Part shown: in pieces, positions 49,151 to 57,181 of the stretch
Numbering within the stretch: the first letter of the stretch is position 1
Layout of the letters: each line of letters begins with the position of its first letter
Assembly: GCF_003568865.1 (NCBI RefSeq)
Contig: NZ_CP031115.1
Coordinates: 806,001 to 870,000, forward strand
Source of the DNA: Rubrobacter indicoceani
GTDB taxonomy: Bacteria > Actinomycetota > Rubrobacteria > Rubrobacterales > Rubrobacteraceae
Length of the DNA: 64,000 nucleotides
Direction of reading: 5' to 3'
The notes under the pieces: generated by a model
Database searches by the model: none
Seen by the model: only the letters and a program-made list of their open reading frames with translations
Told to the model about the DNA's origin: nothing
Position numbers and translations under genes: made by a program

Positions 49151-49156
49151 TATAAT
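49151..49156 (+). promoter_or_regulatory. TATAAT -10 element before the LarA-like gene
   Basis: Perfect TATAAT, 16 nt before the ATG at 49173, with GGGGAGTGA as ribosome site in between. The -35 region is not recognisable. Confidence 0.5.
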
Positions 49157-49172
49157 TCACGGGGAGTGACAC

Positions 49173-50768
49173 ATGCCAAGAGAAGGACAGGTCTACGCCG
49201 AGGGGCTTCAGATCACCCTGGATAAAAACAGCCCGCCGATGATGTTCAACGCGGGCGACGGCTTTCACTACGAGAAGCTCCCGGAAGGCACGCGGGTAAT
49301 TTATCCTCCCAAGCCCGTCGAGGCCGTCCCGGACGAGAACGTCGCCATCGAGCGCGCGCTTCTGGAGCCGCTCGACATGGAGCCGCTGCACGACCTCCTC
49401 ACGCCGGGCATGAAGCTCACCATCGCCTTCGACGACCTCTCGCTCCCGCTGCCGCCGATGCAGAAGCCGGACCTGCGCGAGCTCATCATCGGCAAGGTGC
49501 TGGAGAAAGCCGCTGCGAAGGGCGTAGAGGACATCCACATCATCGCCGCGCTCGGGCTGCACCGCCGGATGACGAAGAACGAGCTGACGCACCAGCTCGG
49601 CAAGAGGATCATGTCGGACTTCTACCCCGACCGGCTCTACAACTACGACGCCGAGGACCCGGACGAGAACGTCTTTGTCGGGGAGACGCCGCATGGCGAA
49701 GAGGTAACGGTAAGCAAACGCGTCATGGAGAGCGACCTGCTCATCTACGTGAACATCAACTACATCCCGATGGACGGCGGGCATAAATCCGTTCACACGG
49801 GCCTCTCACCGTACGCCTCCATCAAGCACCACCACACCCCCGAGACCCTGCGGAACACGAAGTCGCTGATGGACCCGGACAACTCCGCGCTTCACGGCTC
49901 GGTCGGTCGGATGGCGGAGGTCTTCAAGGAGCACGTAAAGGTCTTCCACATCGAGACGACGCTCAACAACGCCGCCTTTCCCCCGATGTTCGATTTCATG
50001 GCGAGGCCCGAACACGAGTGGAACCTTGCGACCAAAGCAAACTTCCTTGCAAACCACGCCGCCACAAAAAAGCTCCCGAACGCCGTACCGCACAGGATAT
50101 TCCACTCTATAAAAGCCCCGCACCGCATGACTTCGATACAGGCCGGGGCAACCGACCCGGTCCACGAAAGGACGCTTCGCAACTGCCACGAGCAGCAGCT
50201 TGTCCACGTCGAGGGCCAGACGGATGTCCTGATGGTGGGCTTGCCGTACGTCGGGCCGTACAACGTCAACTCCATAATGAACCCGCTCCTCGTCTACAAT
50301 ATGCTCCTCGGCTACCTCTTCAACCTCTACCGGGGGAAGCCGCTCGTCAGAAAAGGCGGGGTGCTGATCGGGACGCACCCGATGCCCGAGGCGTTCCACG
50401 AAATCCATCATCCATCGTACATAGACCTCTACCACGAGGCGTTTGCGGAGACAAAGGACATATACGAGATCGCCCGCAAATACGAGAAACGCTACGCCGA
50501 AGATCCCTGGTACCGGACGCTCTACCGCTCCTCCAACGCCTACCACGGCGTCCACCCGTTCACCGTTCTATACTGGGGCGCGCACGCCCTCGACCACGTC
50601 TCGGACGTTATAGTCGTCGGGGCCGACCCGAAGGTCGCCGAGCACATTGGACTGAAAAGCGCGCCGACCATCGCCGACGCTCTGGAGATGGCGAAGGATA
50701 AGGTCGGCCCGAGCCCGAGCAGCACCTACATGCATTTGCCTCCGCTGTTCATGTGCGAGGTGGAGTAG
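49173..50768 (+). CDS. LarA-like (DUF2088) protein
   Basis: A 531-residue protein resembling the nickel-pincer racemase LarA. The N-terminal domain has IAFDDLSLPLPPMQKPDLR in place of the LarA D-x-T-R-P loop, so Asp is kept but Thr-Arg is not. GLHRRMTKNEL (His130) matches the catalytic His108 motif; MDGGHKSVHTG (His204, Lys205) matches the lysine that binds the pyridinium-thioamide nickel cofactor. Length exceeds LarA (about 425) with an extended C-terminus (ending CEVE). Substrate unknown; changed loop suggests it is not lactate racemase. No larBCE cofactor genes are nearby. Confidence 0.75.
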   Translation: MPREGQVYAEGLQITLDKNSPPMMFNAGDGFHYEKLPEGTRVIYPPKPVEAVPDENVAIERALLEPLDMEPLHDLLTPGMKLTIAFDDLSLPLPPMQKPDLRELIIGKVLEKAAAKGVEDIHIIAALGLHRRMTKNELTHQLGKRIMSDFYPDRLYNYDAEDPDENVFVGETPHGEEVTVSKRVMESDLLIYVNINYIPMDGGHKSVHTGLSPYASIKHHHTPETLRNTKSLMDPDNSALHGSVGRMAEVFKEHVKVFHIETTLNNAAFPPMFDFMARPEHEWNLATKANFLANHAATKKLPNAVPHRIFHSIKAPHRMTSIQAGATDPVHERTLRNCHEQQLVHVEGQTDVLMVGLPYVGPYNVNSIMNPLLVYNMLLGYLFNLYRGKPLVRKGGVLIGTHPMPEAFHEIHHPSYIDLYHEAFAETKDIYEIARKYEKRYAEDPWYRTLYRSSNAYHGVHPFTVLYWGAHALDHVSDVIVVGADPKVAEHIGLKSAPTIADALEMAKDKVGPSPSSTYMHLPPLFMCEVE

Positions 50769-50772
50769 GCTC

Positions 50773-51918
50773 TTACCCTCTTCCGCGCGCGATCTTCCTC
50801 GCCTCCGGCAGCGACTTCAGGCGGAGCATTGCAACAAGGCCGAGAAGCGGGCCGGGAACCAGCAGGACAAAGGCAAACTGCCAGCCCACAAGGGTCTCCG
50901 CGAGCGGGACAAGCCAGATGGTCGCCACAGTCAGGGTGAAACCGAGGGCCAGTTGCAGGGTCAGGACGGTGCCGACGTAGCTCTGGTCCGCAAGCTCCGT
51001 ACACATGGTCGAGAACTGCGCCGAGTCTGCGACGACCGTGAACCCCCAGATAAGCCCGACTACGAGTATCATCCACGCCGGACCACCGAACAGCAGACCG
51101 ATGAACAGCGCGCACGCCCCCGAGACGCTCATCATGAGGGCCGTTGTCTTTGTGCGGCCCCACCGGTCGCCCAGCACCCCACCCGCTACGCACCCGAGGG
51201 CTCCGATGCATATAACCGCGAAGGTCGCGTACGCCGCCGTCGAGCCGGAAGTCACCCCAACCTGCGCCAGCGCGTCGGAGTAGAAAACAAGAAACCACGC
51301 CCACATCGCATAGAGTTCCCACATGTGCCCGAAGTATCCGAACGAAGCGAGCCTTACGCCCCTGTCGGTGAAGATCGCCGCCGCTCGTCGGGGGGCGAAG
51401 ACGGCCTTCGGAAACGGATTCGGCCCCTCACGCACGATAAACCCTGCGATAAAGCCTCCGGATAGCGTCAGGATGCTTGTTGCGTATATAACGACCCGCC
51501 AGTCGAGGCCACCGAGGCCGTTTACGAGGTGGGGCGTGGCGGAGCCGACCGTCAGGGCGCCTACAAGCACGCCGAGCGCGACCCCGCGCCCCGTTGTGAA
51601 CCACGTGGACATCAGCTTGAGCGCGGGGGGATACACCCCGGCCAGAAAGAACCCGGTCGCAAAGCGAAGTGGGATGCCCGCTGCCGCCCCGCTTGCAAAA
51701 CCGAGCAGGCCGTTCGCGAGGGCTGCGCCCGCCGTCCCTCCAAAGATAACGTACCTCGGAGGGACGATGTCTGCGAGGTTGAAGAGGCTCGATACAACCG
51801 CCCCGACAACAAAGCCCAGCTGAACGGCGATGGTCAGCCACGCGGCCGAACTGTCCGAGAGGTTCCAGTCGGTGCGGAGCTGCGGTACTACAGCGGAGGC
51901 CGAGAACCACGTAGTCAT
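50773..51918 (-). CDS. MFS transporter (start probably further upstream)
   Basis: A major facilitator carrier with about 12 membrane spans. Residues such as TTWFSASAVVPQLRTDWNLS (end of TM1), the motif A-like GGVLGDRWGRTKTTALMM between TM6-TM7 half and LIWGFTVVADSAQFS are typical of a nitrate/sugar-like MFS clade. The annotated ATG (51918) sits in the middle of TM1: the frame continues upstream as RWQALGLLALVLILA, completing the helix. Upstream of that there is no ATG, GTG or TTG before a stop at 52006-52008, but GGAGGT at 52008-52013 lies 5 nt before ACG at 52000-52002. So translation may start at ACG 52002. Substrate unknown; convergent with the LarA-like gene. Confidence 0.82.
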   Translation of the reverse strand: MTTWFSASAVVPQLRTDWNLSDSSAAWLTIAVQLGFVVGAVVSSLFNLADIVPPRYVIFGGTAGAALANGLLGFASGAAAGIPLRFATGFFLAGVYPPALKLMSTWFTTGRGVALGVLVGALTVGSATPHLVNGLGGLDWRVVIYATSILTLSGGFIAGFIVREGPNPFPKAVFAPRRAAAIFTDRGVRLASFGYFGHMWELYAMWAWFLVFYSDALAQVGVTSGSTAAYATFAVICIGALGCVAGGVLGDRWGRTKTTALMMSVSGACALFIGLLFGGPAWMILVVGLIWGFTVVADSAQFSTMCTELADQSYVGTVLTLQLALGFTLTVATIWLVPLAETLVGWQFAFVLLVPGPLLGLVAMLRLKSLPEARKIARGRG

Positions 51919-52030
51919 GGCGAGGATCAGGACAAGCGCCAGAAGCCCGAGAGCCTGCCACCTCCCGGTATCTTCTATGCTCTCTGTATCACTGGATGCC
52001 GTGGTTTACCTCCGAAATCCCCGGGGAGCA

Positions 52031-52681
52031 TTATACCGTGCGGGGTTTTCCGGACAGTTTCAGGCCGGATGCGAAAAACCACGTCAGCAGACAGGCGACG
52101 AAAAGGTAGTAAGCCGGTCCGCCGACGAGCAGGGACAACCCGGCAGTTATCCCGGTCGCGAGCGTGTACCGGGCGTGTCCCCGCCACGCAACCGACTTTC
52201 GCATCCTGCCCCGGAGAAGGAAAAGCGCCGGCAACACGCTCAGGGTAAAGGTCACGAAGGCCGCGTCGTGGATAAAGCCGTGCAGGCTTCTCGGGCCTTC
52301 GCGCAGTATCGGGTCGGTCTCGAAGGCGAGCAGGGCTATCGCCGCCGCGGAGACAAAGAGCAGCCCCGAATCGAGGCGGGGGCCGGGCGGCAGGCTCCGT
52401 TCCAGCCCGGCGGAGAAGACCGCCAGCAGCAACCCGCTTGCAAGGAAAGCGTCGTCCATTACCCGGCCGTAAGGGCCGAGGGCGAGGCCGCTCGGCCACG
52501 CGCCGCCGGGGTCCGAGAGCGGCCGCCAGCCGATGGAGAGCATGAACTCGTACTGGATGACGCTGAGCGATACAACGACCGCGAAAAGAAGGCCGCTTCC
52601 AGCGACGCCGGACACCGCCCCCGCCCGGATAACCGCAGGCTTCTGTACGACCGCAGACCGCTGTTTGTAGCCTTTCAGCAT
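52031..52681 (-). CDS. DUF998-family membrane protein
   Basis: A 216-residue integral membrane protein with about six helices, e.g. GLLFAVVVSLSVIQYEFML, FLASGLLLAVFSAGLERSLP and YYLFVACLLTWFFASGLKL. The conserved DUF998 asparagine/histidine-type region GFIHDAAFVTFTLSVLP is present. ATG at 52681 is chosen; a longer in-frame ORF reaches 52858 but its first 59 residues are Arg/Pro-rich without family likeness. A TAGAAT box lies just upstream, so it may be leaderless. Function unknown. Confidence 0.7.
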   Translation of the reverse strand: MLKGYKQRSAVVQKPAVIRAGAVSGVAGSGLLFAVVVSLSVIQYEFMLSIGWRPLSDPGGAWPSGLALGPYGRVMDDAFLASGLLLAVFSAGLERSLPPGPRLDSGLLFVSAAAIALLAFETDPILREGPRSLHGFIHDAAFVTFTLSVLPALFLLRGRMRKSVAWRGHARYTLATGITAGLSLLVGGPAYYLFVACLLTWFFASGLKLSGKPRTV

Positions 52682-52858
52682 GTACCGGGGTATTCTACGG
52701 CTTCGAGGTGCTTCGGTGTTCAGTGCCGGGCAAGGGAGTTGCGTCCCCTGAAACCCGCATCTCGCCGCCGGGATCAGCGTGAGACCGGACCCTCGCCTCC
52801 TGACCGCCGGAAGTCGCATCGTCTGCAAGCCCGAGAAGGTCCGCCATCCGGAGACCAC

Positions 52859-52887
52859 CCGGGGCGGAGGCCCGGCGCCCCGGTTTT
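52859..52887 (+). terminator. Orphan terminator-like hairpin
   Basis: CCGGGGCG (52859-52866) pairs perfectly with CGCCCCGG (52876-52883), loop of 9 nt, followed by TTTT. No plus-strand gene ends here, so it may stop an antisense transcript of the minus-strand genes or belong to a small RNA. Confidence 0.5.
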
Positions 52888-52958
52888 GTCCCCCGCTTTG
52901 TATTCCCGAGTTTCAGGCATGCGCTGTGAACCCGTCGCTTTCGGTTCTTTTTGCCTTC

Positions 52959-52988
52959 TTGCTGGAGGCCGGGGAACTCTGGTAGTAT
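52959..52988 (+). promoter_or_regulatory. Promoter of the seleno-SBP gene
   Basis: TTGCTG (52959-52964) and TAGTAT (52983-52988) are 18 nt apart, about 60 nt before the ATG at 53054. Confidence 0.6.
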
Positions 52989-53053
52989 TTGAATCGGGTA
53001 AACCGTAATCAAATGCGGTGGTTTGGGAATGTCTGGAAAGGAGAATCTGCAGT

Positions 53054-54652
53054 ATGGCTGAGGCTGTCCGGGAGGTCGGTCAGGAGGGTTACGTGCCAGC
53101 GGGCACGGTGCATGTGGTAGACCCACACCCCCTGAACTGGCTCTACATCACCTGGAACACCATGGAAGAACCGGTACGCACCGACGAGCGCGGCGAGATA
53201 GTCGGAGCGTGCATGGAGGATTCGCACTGGGAGGGTTCGACCCTTGTCGTCAAGGTGAGGCGCGGCATTCGTTTTCAGGACGGAACCGACCTCACTGCTC
53301 ATTCCATAAAGCGGGCGTTCGACGAGGTTCAGAAGTGGAAAGCCCCGCATCCGCCGGGGACGTACCTGAACTTCCACCCCGACACGACCGTTGATCTACC
53401 GGACGACTACACGATCCGGTTCAACTTTCCCGAGCCGGACGGGCTTGCGCTGGCGAAGTTCCGGGGCTTTCACATAGCAAGCGACCGCTTCTGGGACGAG
53501 GGCGGTTTCGGGAGCAAAACCTACGGCACCGCCGAAGGTCACTGGTGAGCGATTGACGAACCCGGCCCGTGGGGCTCGGGACCGTTCACCCTCGTCGAGG
53601 GCTACTCCACCCTTGAAAACGAGATCGCCATCATAGAGACAAACCCGTTCACGGCGGCCTGGGTCTTCACCGACCTGCCCCGGAGCGACCGCGTCGTGCT
53701 CGAAGCAAACCACGACCACTGGAACAAGGCACGGGGTCCGAGGCTTGAAAAGATCATCTACCTCAACGATATCCCGCAGGCCGAGGCCGTGGACAAGGTC
53801 TGCAACACCGAGGGCGAAATAGACATCGTCAGCGAGATCACCTGGGATCAGGCCGAGCAGGTCATCAACTCCGAGCACGCTAACCTCGTTACCATAGACG
53901 CCATGCGTATCGTCTCCGGCCTGATAAACCGCGACCGCGAGTTCATGGACGACGTAAACGTCCGCAAGGCCCTCAACCATGCCATAAACAAGGACGATCT
54001 CGTCAACAACGTCCTGAAGGGCTACGCGCACCCGGTCGCCGCGATGTCACCGCCGTACTCCGGCGCGCCGACCGACATCGAGCCGTACGCCTATGACCCG
54101 GATACGGCCAAAAAGCTTCTGGCCGAGGCCGGGTGGCCGCAGGACAAGCCGCTCGTCGTGGCAACGACCAGCGACGTAGCGAGCCTTGCGGATTATCTGG
54201 TCGCGAGCTTCGAGGACTCTCTCGGGATAAAGGTGGAGCTGGTCTCCGTGCCGGATGAGAAGCTCGCGGCGGCGCAGAAGGCTCTTGTGGAGAAGAAGAT
54301 CCCCCAGAACTTCGACGTTCTGGTGCACGCCTGGTTTGACCTGGCGGCGGGTTATCCTCCGGCGGTCATCCACCGCGAGTACTACCACTCCGGCGGCGCG
54401 TTCCGCCTCGGACCGCCGCTTGTAGAGTTCGAGAGCCTGATGGCCCGGTCCGCAATCGAGACCGACGCCGGCAAGCTCGGTGACCTCGGGCGCGACCTCG
54501 ACCGTCTGACCCACCGGGAAGCTCTAAGCGTCTTTCTCTGCTGCCCGATGGCTCTGGTAGCCGTGAACAAGCACGTGAAGTTCACCGGACACGCCGCTAC
54601 GCTCGAACTGTGCGAGACCGAGGTGGACGAGGAGCACTGGTCAAGGAGGTAG
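53054..54652 (+). CDS. Solute-binding-protein family 5-like protein, candidate selenoprotein (in-frame TGA = Sec165)
   Basis: A 532-residue frame with one TGA at 53546-53548. Before it: residues 1-164 like the DppA/OppA (SBP family 5) fold (GSTLVVKVRRGIRFQDGTDL, RAFDEVQKWKAP). After it the same frame goes on without a break: AIDEPGPWGSGPFTLVEGYS, EANHDHWNKARGPRLEKIIY, DDVNVRKALNHAINKDDLVN, down to TAG. Homologous oligopeptide-binding proteins have G-T-G-P-F and the strand order seen here, so both halves belong to one protein. The TGA sits in G-H-W-U-A-I. A ribosome site AAGGAG precedes ATG 53054 by 10 nt. There is no signal peptide or lipobox, so it looks cytoplasmic and is not a normal transport receptor. 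A hairpin begins 13 nt after the TGA. I do not know a described Sec protein of this type. Alternative: recent nonsense mutation. Confidence 0.75.
53561..53580 (+). promoter_or_regulatory. Candidate bacterial SECIS hairpin (SBP-like gene)
   Basis: CCCG (53561-53564) pairs with CGGG (53577-53580) and GCCC (53565-53568) with GGGC (53572-53575), with one bulged T (53576) and apical loop GTG (53569-53571) at +21 to +23 from the TGA. A bulged U in the stem and a G-containing apical loop are features of the E. coli fdhF element. Confidence 0.6.
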
Positions 54653-54684
54653 CCTGACCCTACACGTTTTACCCGCGCGTCACG

Positions 54685-54714
54685 GGCCGGAGAGATCACC
54701 CCTCCGGCCTTTCT
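54685..54714 (+). terminator. Terminator after the SBP-like gene
   Basis: GGCCGGAG (54685-54692) pairs with CTCCGGCC (54702-54709), loop of 9 nt, then TTTCT. It is 33 nt after the stop at 54652 and supports the reading of the whole gene as one unit. Confidence 0.8.
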
Positions 54715-54739
54715 CGCCGGGACGCCGGAGCCGGGCCCC

Positions 54740-55621
54740 TCAGACCGCCCCGGTAACGGCCTTCAGCACCGCGTCCGGCCTTTCGCGCTGCACGAAATGC
54801 CCGACCTCCGGCAGTACTTCGCGCCGGTAGCTGCCCGTAAAGAACAATTCCTTGCCTTCGGAGAGTTCCGGGAGCGTCGCGCCATCGTCTGCGCCCATGA
54901 GAACGATCGTCGGGACGGATATCTCCGGCGGGCCTGCAAGTTTCTCTTCCAGCGCGCTGTAGCTCGGGTCGGAAGGGGCGTTCCCCCAGCGGTGCCGGTA
55001 GGAATGAACGGCTATCTCCACAAAGTCCGGGTTTTCGAAGGAGCGGGCGGTCGCCTCGAACTCCCCGGCGGTGAAGCTCCAGCCCGGCGACCAGAGCCTC
55101 CAGAGGTAGCGGCAGAAATCGCGGCGGTTTTCTTTAAGCTCCCGGCTCCCTTTCCCGGTGTTCAGAAACCACTGGTACCAGTAGTTGCGGGTCTGGAGCA
55201 GGGGCAGGCGCTGATCCGGGTCGTTGGTTCCGTAGCCGACTGCGAGCGCCACCAGTTTTTCTACGCGCTCGGACATCAGGGCCGCCGCGATGTAGGCGGC
55301 CCGTGCGCCCCAGTCGTGGCCGACAAGGACGATGTCGCGCAGGTCCAGAGCCTCTATAAAGTCCATCAGGTCCTGCCCGAGAGCGGCTATCTGTCCGCTT
55401 CGCACCGTCCGGTTTTCAAGGAAGCGTGTCTGGCCGTAGCCTCGCAGGTACGGGGCGAGGGTCCGGTAGCCCGCCGCCACGAGCCGCTCCGAAACCCCGT
55501 TCCAGGTTGTGGCGTCGTCGGGGAAGCCGTGGACCAGGACAACGGTTTCAGCGTCTGGCGGGCCGTCTTCGAGGTAGGCGATCTCCAGCGTCTCTGTCCG
55601 GACTTTCCTGAGCTCGGGCAA
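54740..55621 (-). CDS. Alpha/beta hydrolase, epoxide-hydrolase-like
   Basis: A 293-residue hydrolase. VLVHGFPDDATTW holds the oxyanion hole, the nucleophile is Asp103 in VGHDWGARAAY (Asp instead of Ser marks epoxide hydrolases and dehalogenases), YLRGYGQTR is the cap approach, and the base is His in VGHFVQRERPD near the end. TTG start; 1 nt after the stop of the symporter gene, so both are probably in one transcript. Substrate unknown. Confidence 0.85.
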   Translation of the reverse strand: MPELRKVRTETLEIAYLEDGPPDAETVVLVHGFPDDATTWNGVSERLVAAGYRTLAPYLRGYGQTRFLENRTVRSGQIAALGQDLMDFIEALDLRDIVLVGHDWGARAAYIAAALMSERVEKLVALAVGYGTNDPDQRLPLLQTRNYWYQWFLNTGKGSRELKENRRDFCRYLWRLWSPGWSFTAGEFEATARSFENPDFVEIAVHSYRHRWGNAPSDPSYSALEEKLAGPPEISVPTIVLMGADDGATLPELSEGKELFFTGSYRREVLPEVGHFVQRERPDAVLKAVTGAV

Positions 55622-55622
55622 G

Positions 55623-57035
55623 TTACCTGACCTTCCGATCGTCTTTGCTGGCGGAACCCCAGACCTCGGCGTTTCTGATGGACGGTATGTTCGAGGCGTC
55701 GAAGTGCGGATCGAGGCCGCGCTTGCGCTGGGACTGATAGTCCTTGAGGACCCTGATGGCGATGGGGGCGAGGATGGCGATGGCCGCGAGGTTGACGAGG
55801 GCCATCGAGCCCATGAACAGGTCGGCGAGCGCCCAGACCAGCTCTATGCCGGCGAGGGAGCCGAAGAGCACGAGGGCCAGAACTGCGATGCGGTAGCCGA
55901 AGAGAACTCGCGGGCTGCCCGTCATGAACTCGATGTTCGTCTGACCGTAGTAGTAGTTGGCGATGATGGACGAGAACGCGAACGTAAAGACCGCAAACGC
56001 GATAAACGCCGAGGCCCAGCCCCCTATCTGGCTTGCGAGCGCCTGCTGCGTGAGGGCGATGCCGTCCGCCTCACCGGACTCGTAGATGCCCGAGAACAGG
56101 ATGATGAATGCGGTCGCCGAGCAGATCACGAGCGTGTCCACGAAGACGCCGAGCGACTGGACGAGGCCCTGCTTGACGGGGTGCGACACGGTGGCGGTAG
56201 CGGCGGCGTTCGGCGCGCTGCCCATCCCGGCCTCGTTCGAGAACAGACCGCGCTGCACGCCGATCAGGAGCGCGGCCCCGAACCCGCCGCCGAGGGCGGG
56301 CCGAAGACCGAAGGCGTCCGAGACTATAAGGAACAGGACGTTCGGGATCTGGGTGAAGTTCGTCACGATGATGAACAGAGCCATCAGAACGTAGGGGATG
56401 GCGAGAAGCGGTACGATGATCTGGGCGACCTGCGAGATGCGTTTGATCCCCCCGAAGATGATGGCCGCCGTTATGGCCGTTATGACCAACCCGAGCAGGA
56501 GACGGTTGACGCCGTACGCCTCGTTGAACGCCAGCGAGATGGTGTTCGACTGCACGGAGGAGAAGACCAGCCCGAAGGTGAAGGTTATAAGGATGGCGAA
56601 CAGAACGCCCATCCACCGCTGACCGAGGGCTCGCTCCATGTAGTACGCCGGGCCACCCCGGAACGTGTCGCCGTCGCGGACCTTGTAGACCTGAGCGAGC
56701 GTGCTCTCCACGAACGCCGAAGCCGCCCCGACAAGGGCTATAACCCACATCCAGAAGATAGCTCCCGGCCCGCCGATCCCGATAGCAAGCGCGACGCCCG
56801 CGAGGTTCCCGGTGCCGACCCTTGCCGCCGTCCCGACGCAGAAAGCCCCGAACGACGAGACCCCGCCGTCCCTGCCGCCCGAATCGCGCACGAGCAGCCG
56901 CACCATCTCCCGGAACATCCTGAACTGCACAAACCCCGTCCGAACGGTGAAGTACAGCCCGAGGCCGATCAAAAGCCCGACCAGCAGGTAGGTCCAGATG
57001 ATAGTGGTCAACCCACCGATAAGACCCTCGATCAA
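55623..57035 (-). CDS. Sodium:alanine symporter family protein (AGCS)
   Basis: A 470-residue amino acid carrier with about 11 spans. Family motifs: GTGNLAGVALAIGIGGPGAI and FWMWVIALVGAASAFVESTL (sodium/amino acid site), GGPAYYMERALG and FSNEAGMGSAPNAAATATV. It imports alanine or glycine with sodium. Upstream of the hydrolase in one operon. Confidence 0.93.
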   Translation of the reverse strand: MIEGLIGGLTTIIWTYLLVGLLIGLGLYFTVRTGFVQFRMFREMVRLLVRDSGGRDGGVSSFGAFCVGTAARVGTGNLAGVALAIGIGGPGAIFWMWVIALVGAASAFVESTLAQVYKVRDGDTFRGGPAYYMERALGQRWMGVLFAILITFTFGLVFSSVQSNTISLAFNEAYGVNRLLLGLVITAITAAIIFGGIKRISQVAQIIVPLLAIPYVLMALFIIVTNFTQIPNVLFLIVSDAFGLRPALGGGFGAALLIGVQRGLFSNEAGMGSAPNAAATATVSHPVKQGLVQSLGVFVDTLVICSATAFIILFSGIYESGEADGIALTQQALASQIGGWASAFIAFAVFTFAFSSIIANYYYGQTNIEFMTGSPRVLFGYRIAVLALVLFGSLAGIELVWALADLFMGSMALVNLAAIAILAPIAIRVLKDYQSQRKRGLDPHFDASNIPSIRNAEVWGSASKDDRKVR

Positions 57036-57133
57036 GACGGGCTCCCCTCGTACGATGACTGTCTACATAGCGATATGGAAGGCATGTTACACGCCGGGGT
57101 CTTTGATTTGCAAACGCCGGTTCCGGGCAGAAG

Positions 57134-57162
57134 AAAACCCGGTTTCTCAGAGGAGAACCGGG
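57134..57162 (-). terminator. Terminator of the PFK gene
   Basis: On the minus strand CCCGGTTCTC is followed by CTCT and GAGAAACCGGG, pairing through about 10 bp with one bulged A, then TTTTCTTCT. It is 20 nt beyond the PFK stop. Confidence 0.8.
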
Positions 57163-57181
57163 GTGGAGCCGGGGTGTAACC

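Larger units (their letters stand above)
52682..53053. other. 372-bp divergent intergenic region
   Basis: It lies between the divergent DUF998 gene and the seleno-SBP gene. It contains a terminator-like hairpin (52859-52887) and a good plus-strand promoter (52959-52988). I find no protein gene; short open frames here are not supported. Whether the hairpin belongs to a riboswitch cannot be judged by eye. Confidence 0.5.

Noticed and set aside
53018-54652. Treating the SBP-like gene as two separate genes or a pseudogene
   Set aside because: Both halves are in one frame with intact coding between them, one promoter, one ribosome site and one terminator; the second half has no ribosome site of its own.
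55704-57179. A 491-codon plus-strand frame opposite the alanine symporter
   Set aside because: The symporter frame has clear membrane helices and family motifs; the antisense frame is charged low-complexity sequence.
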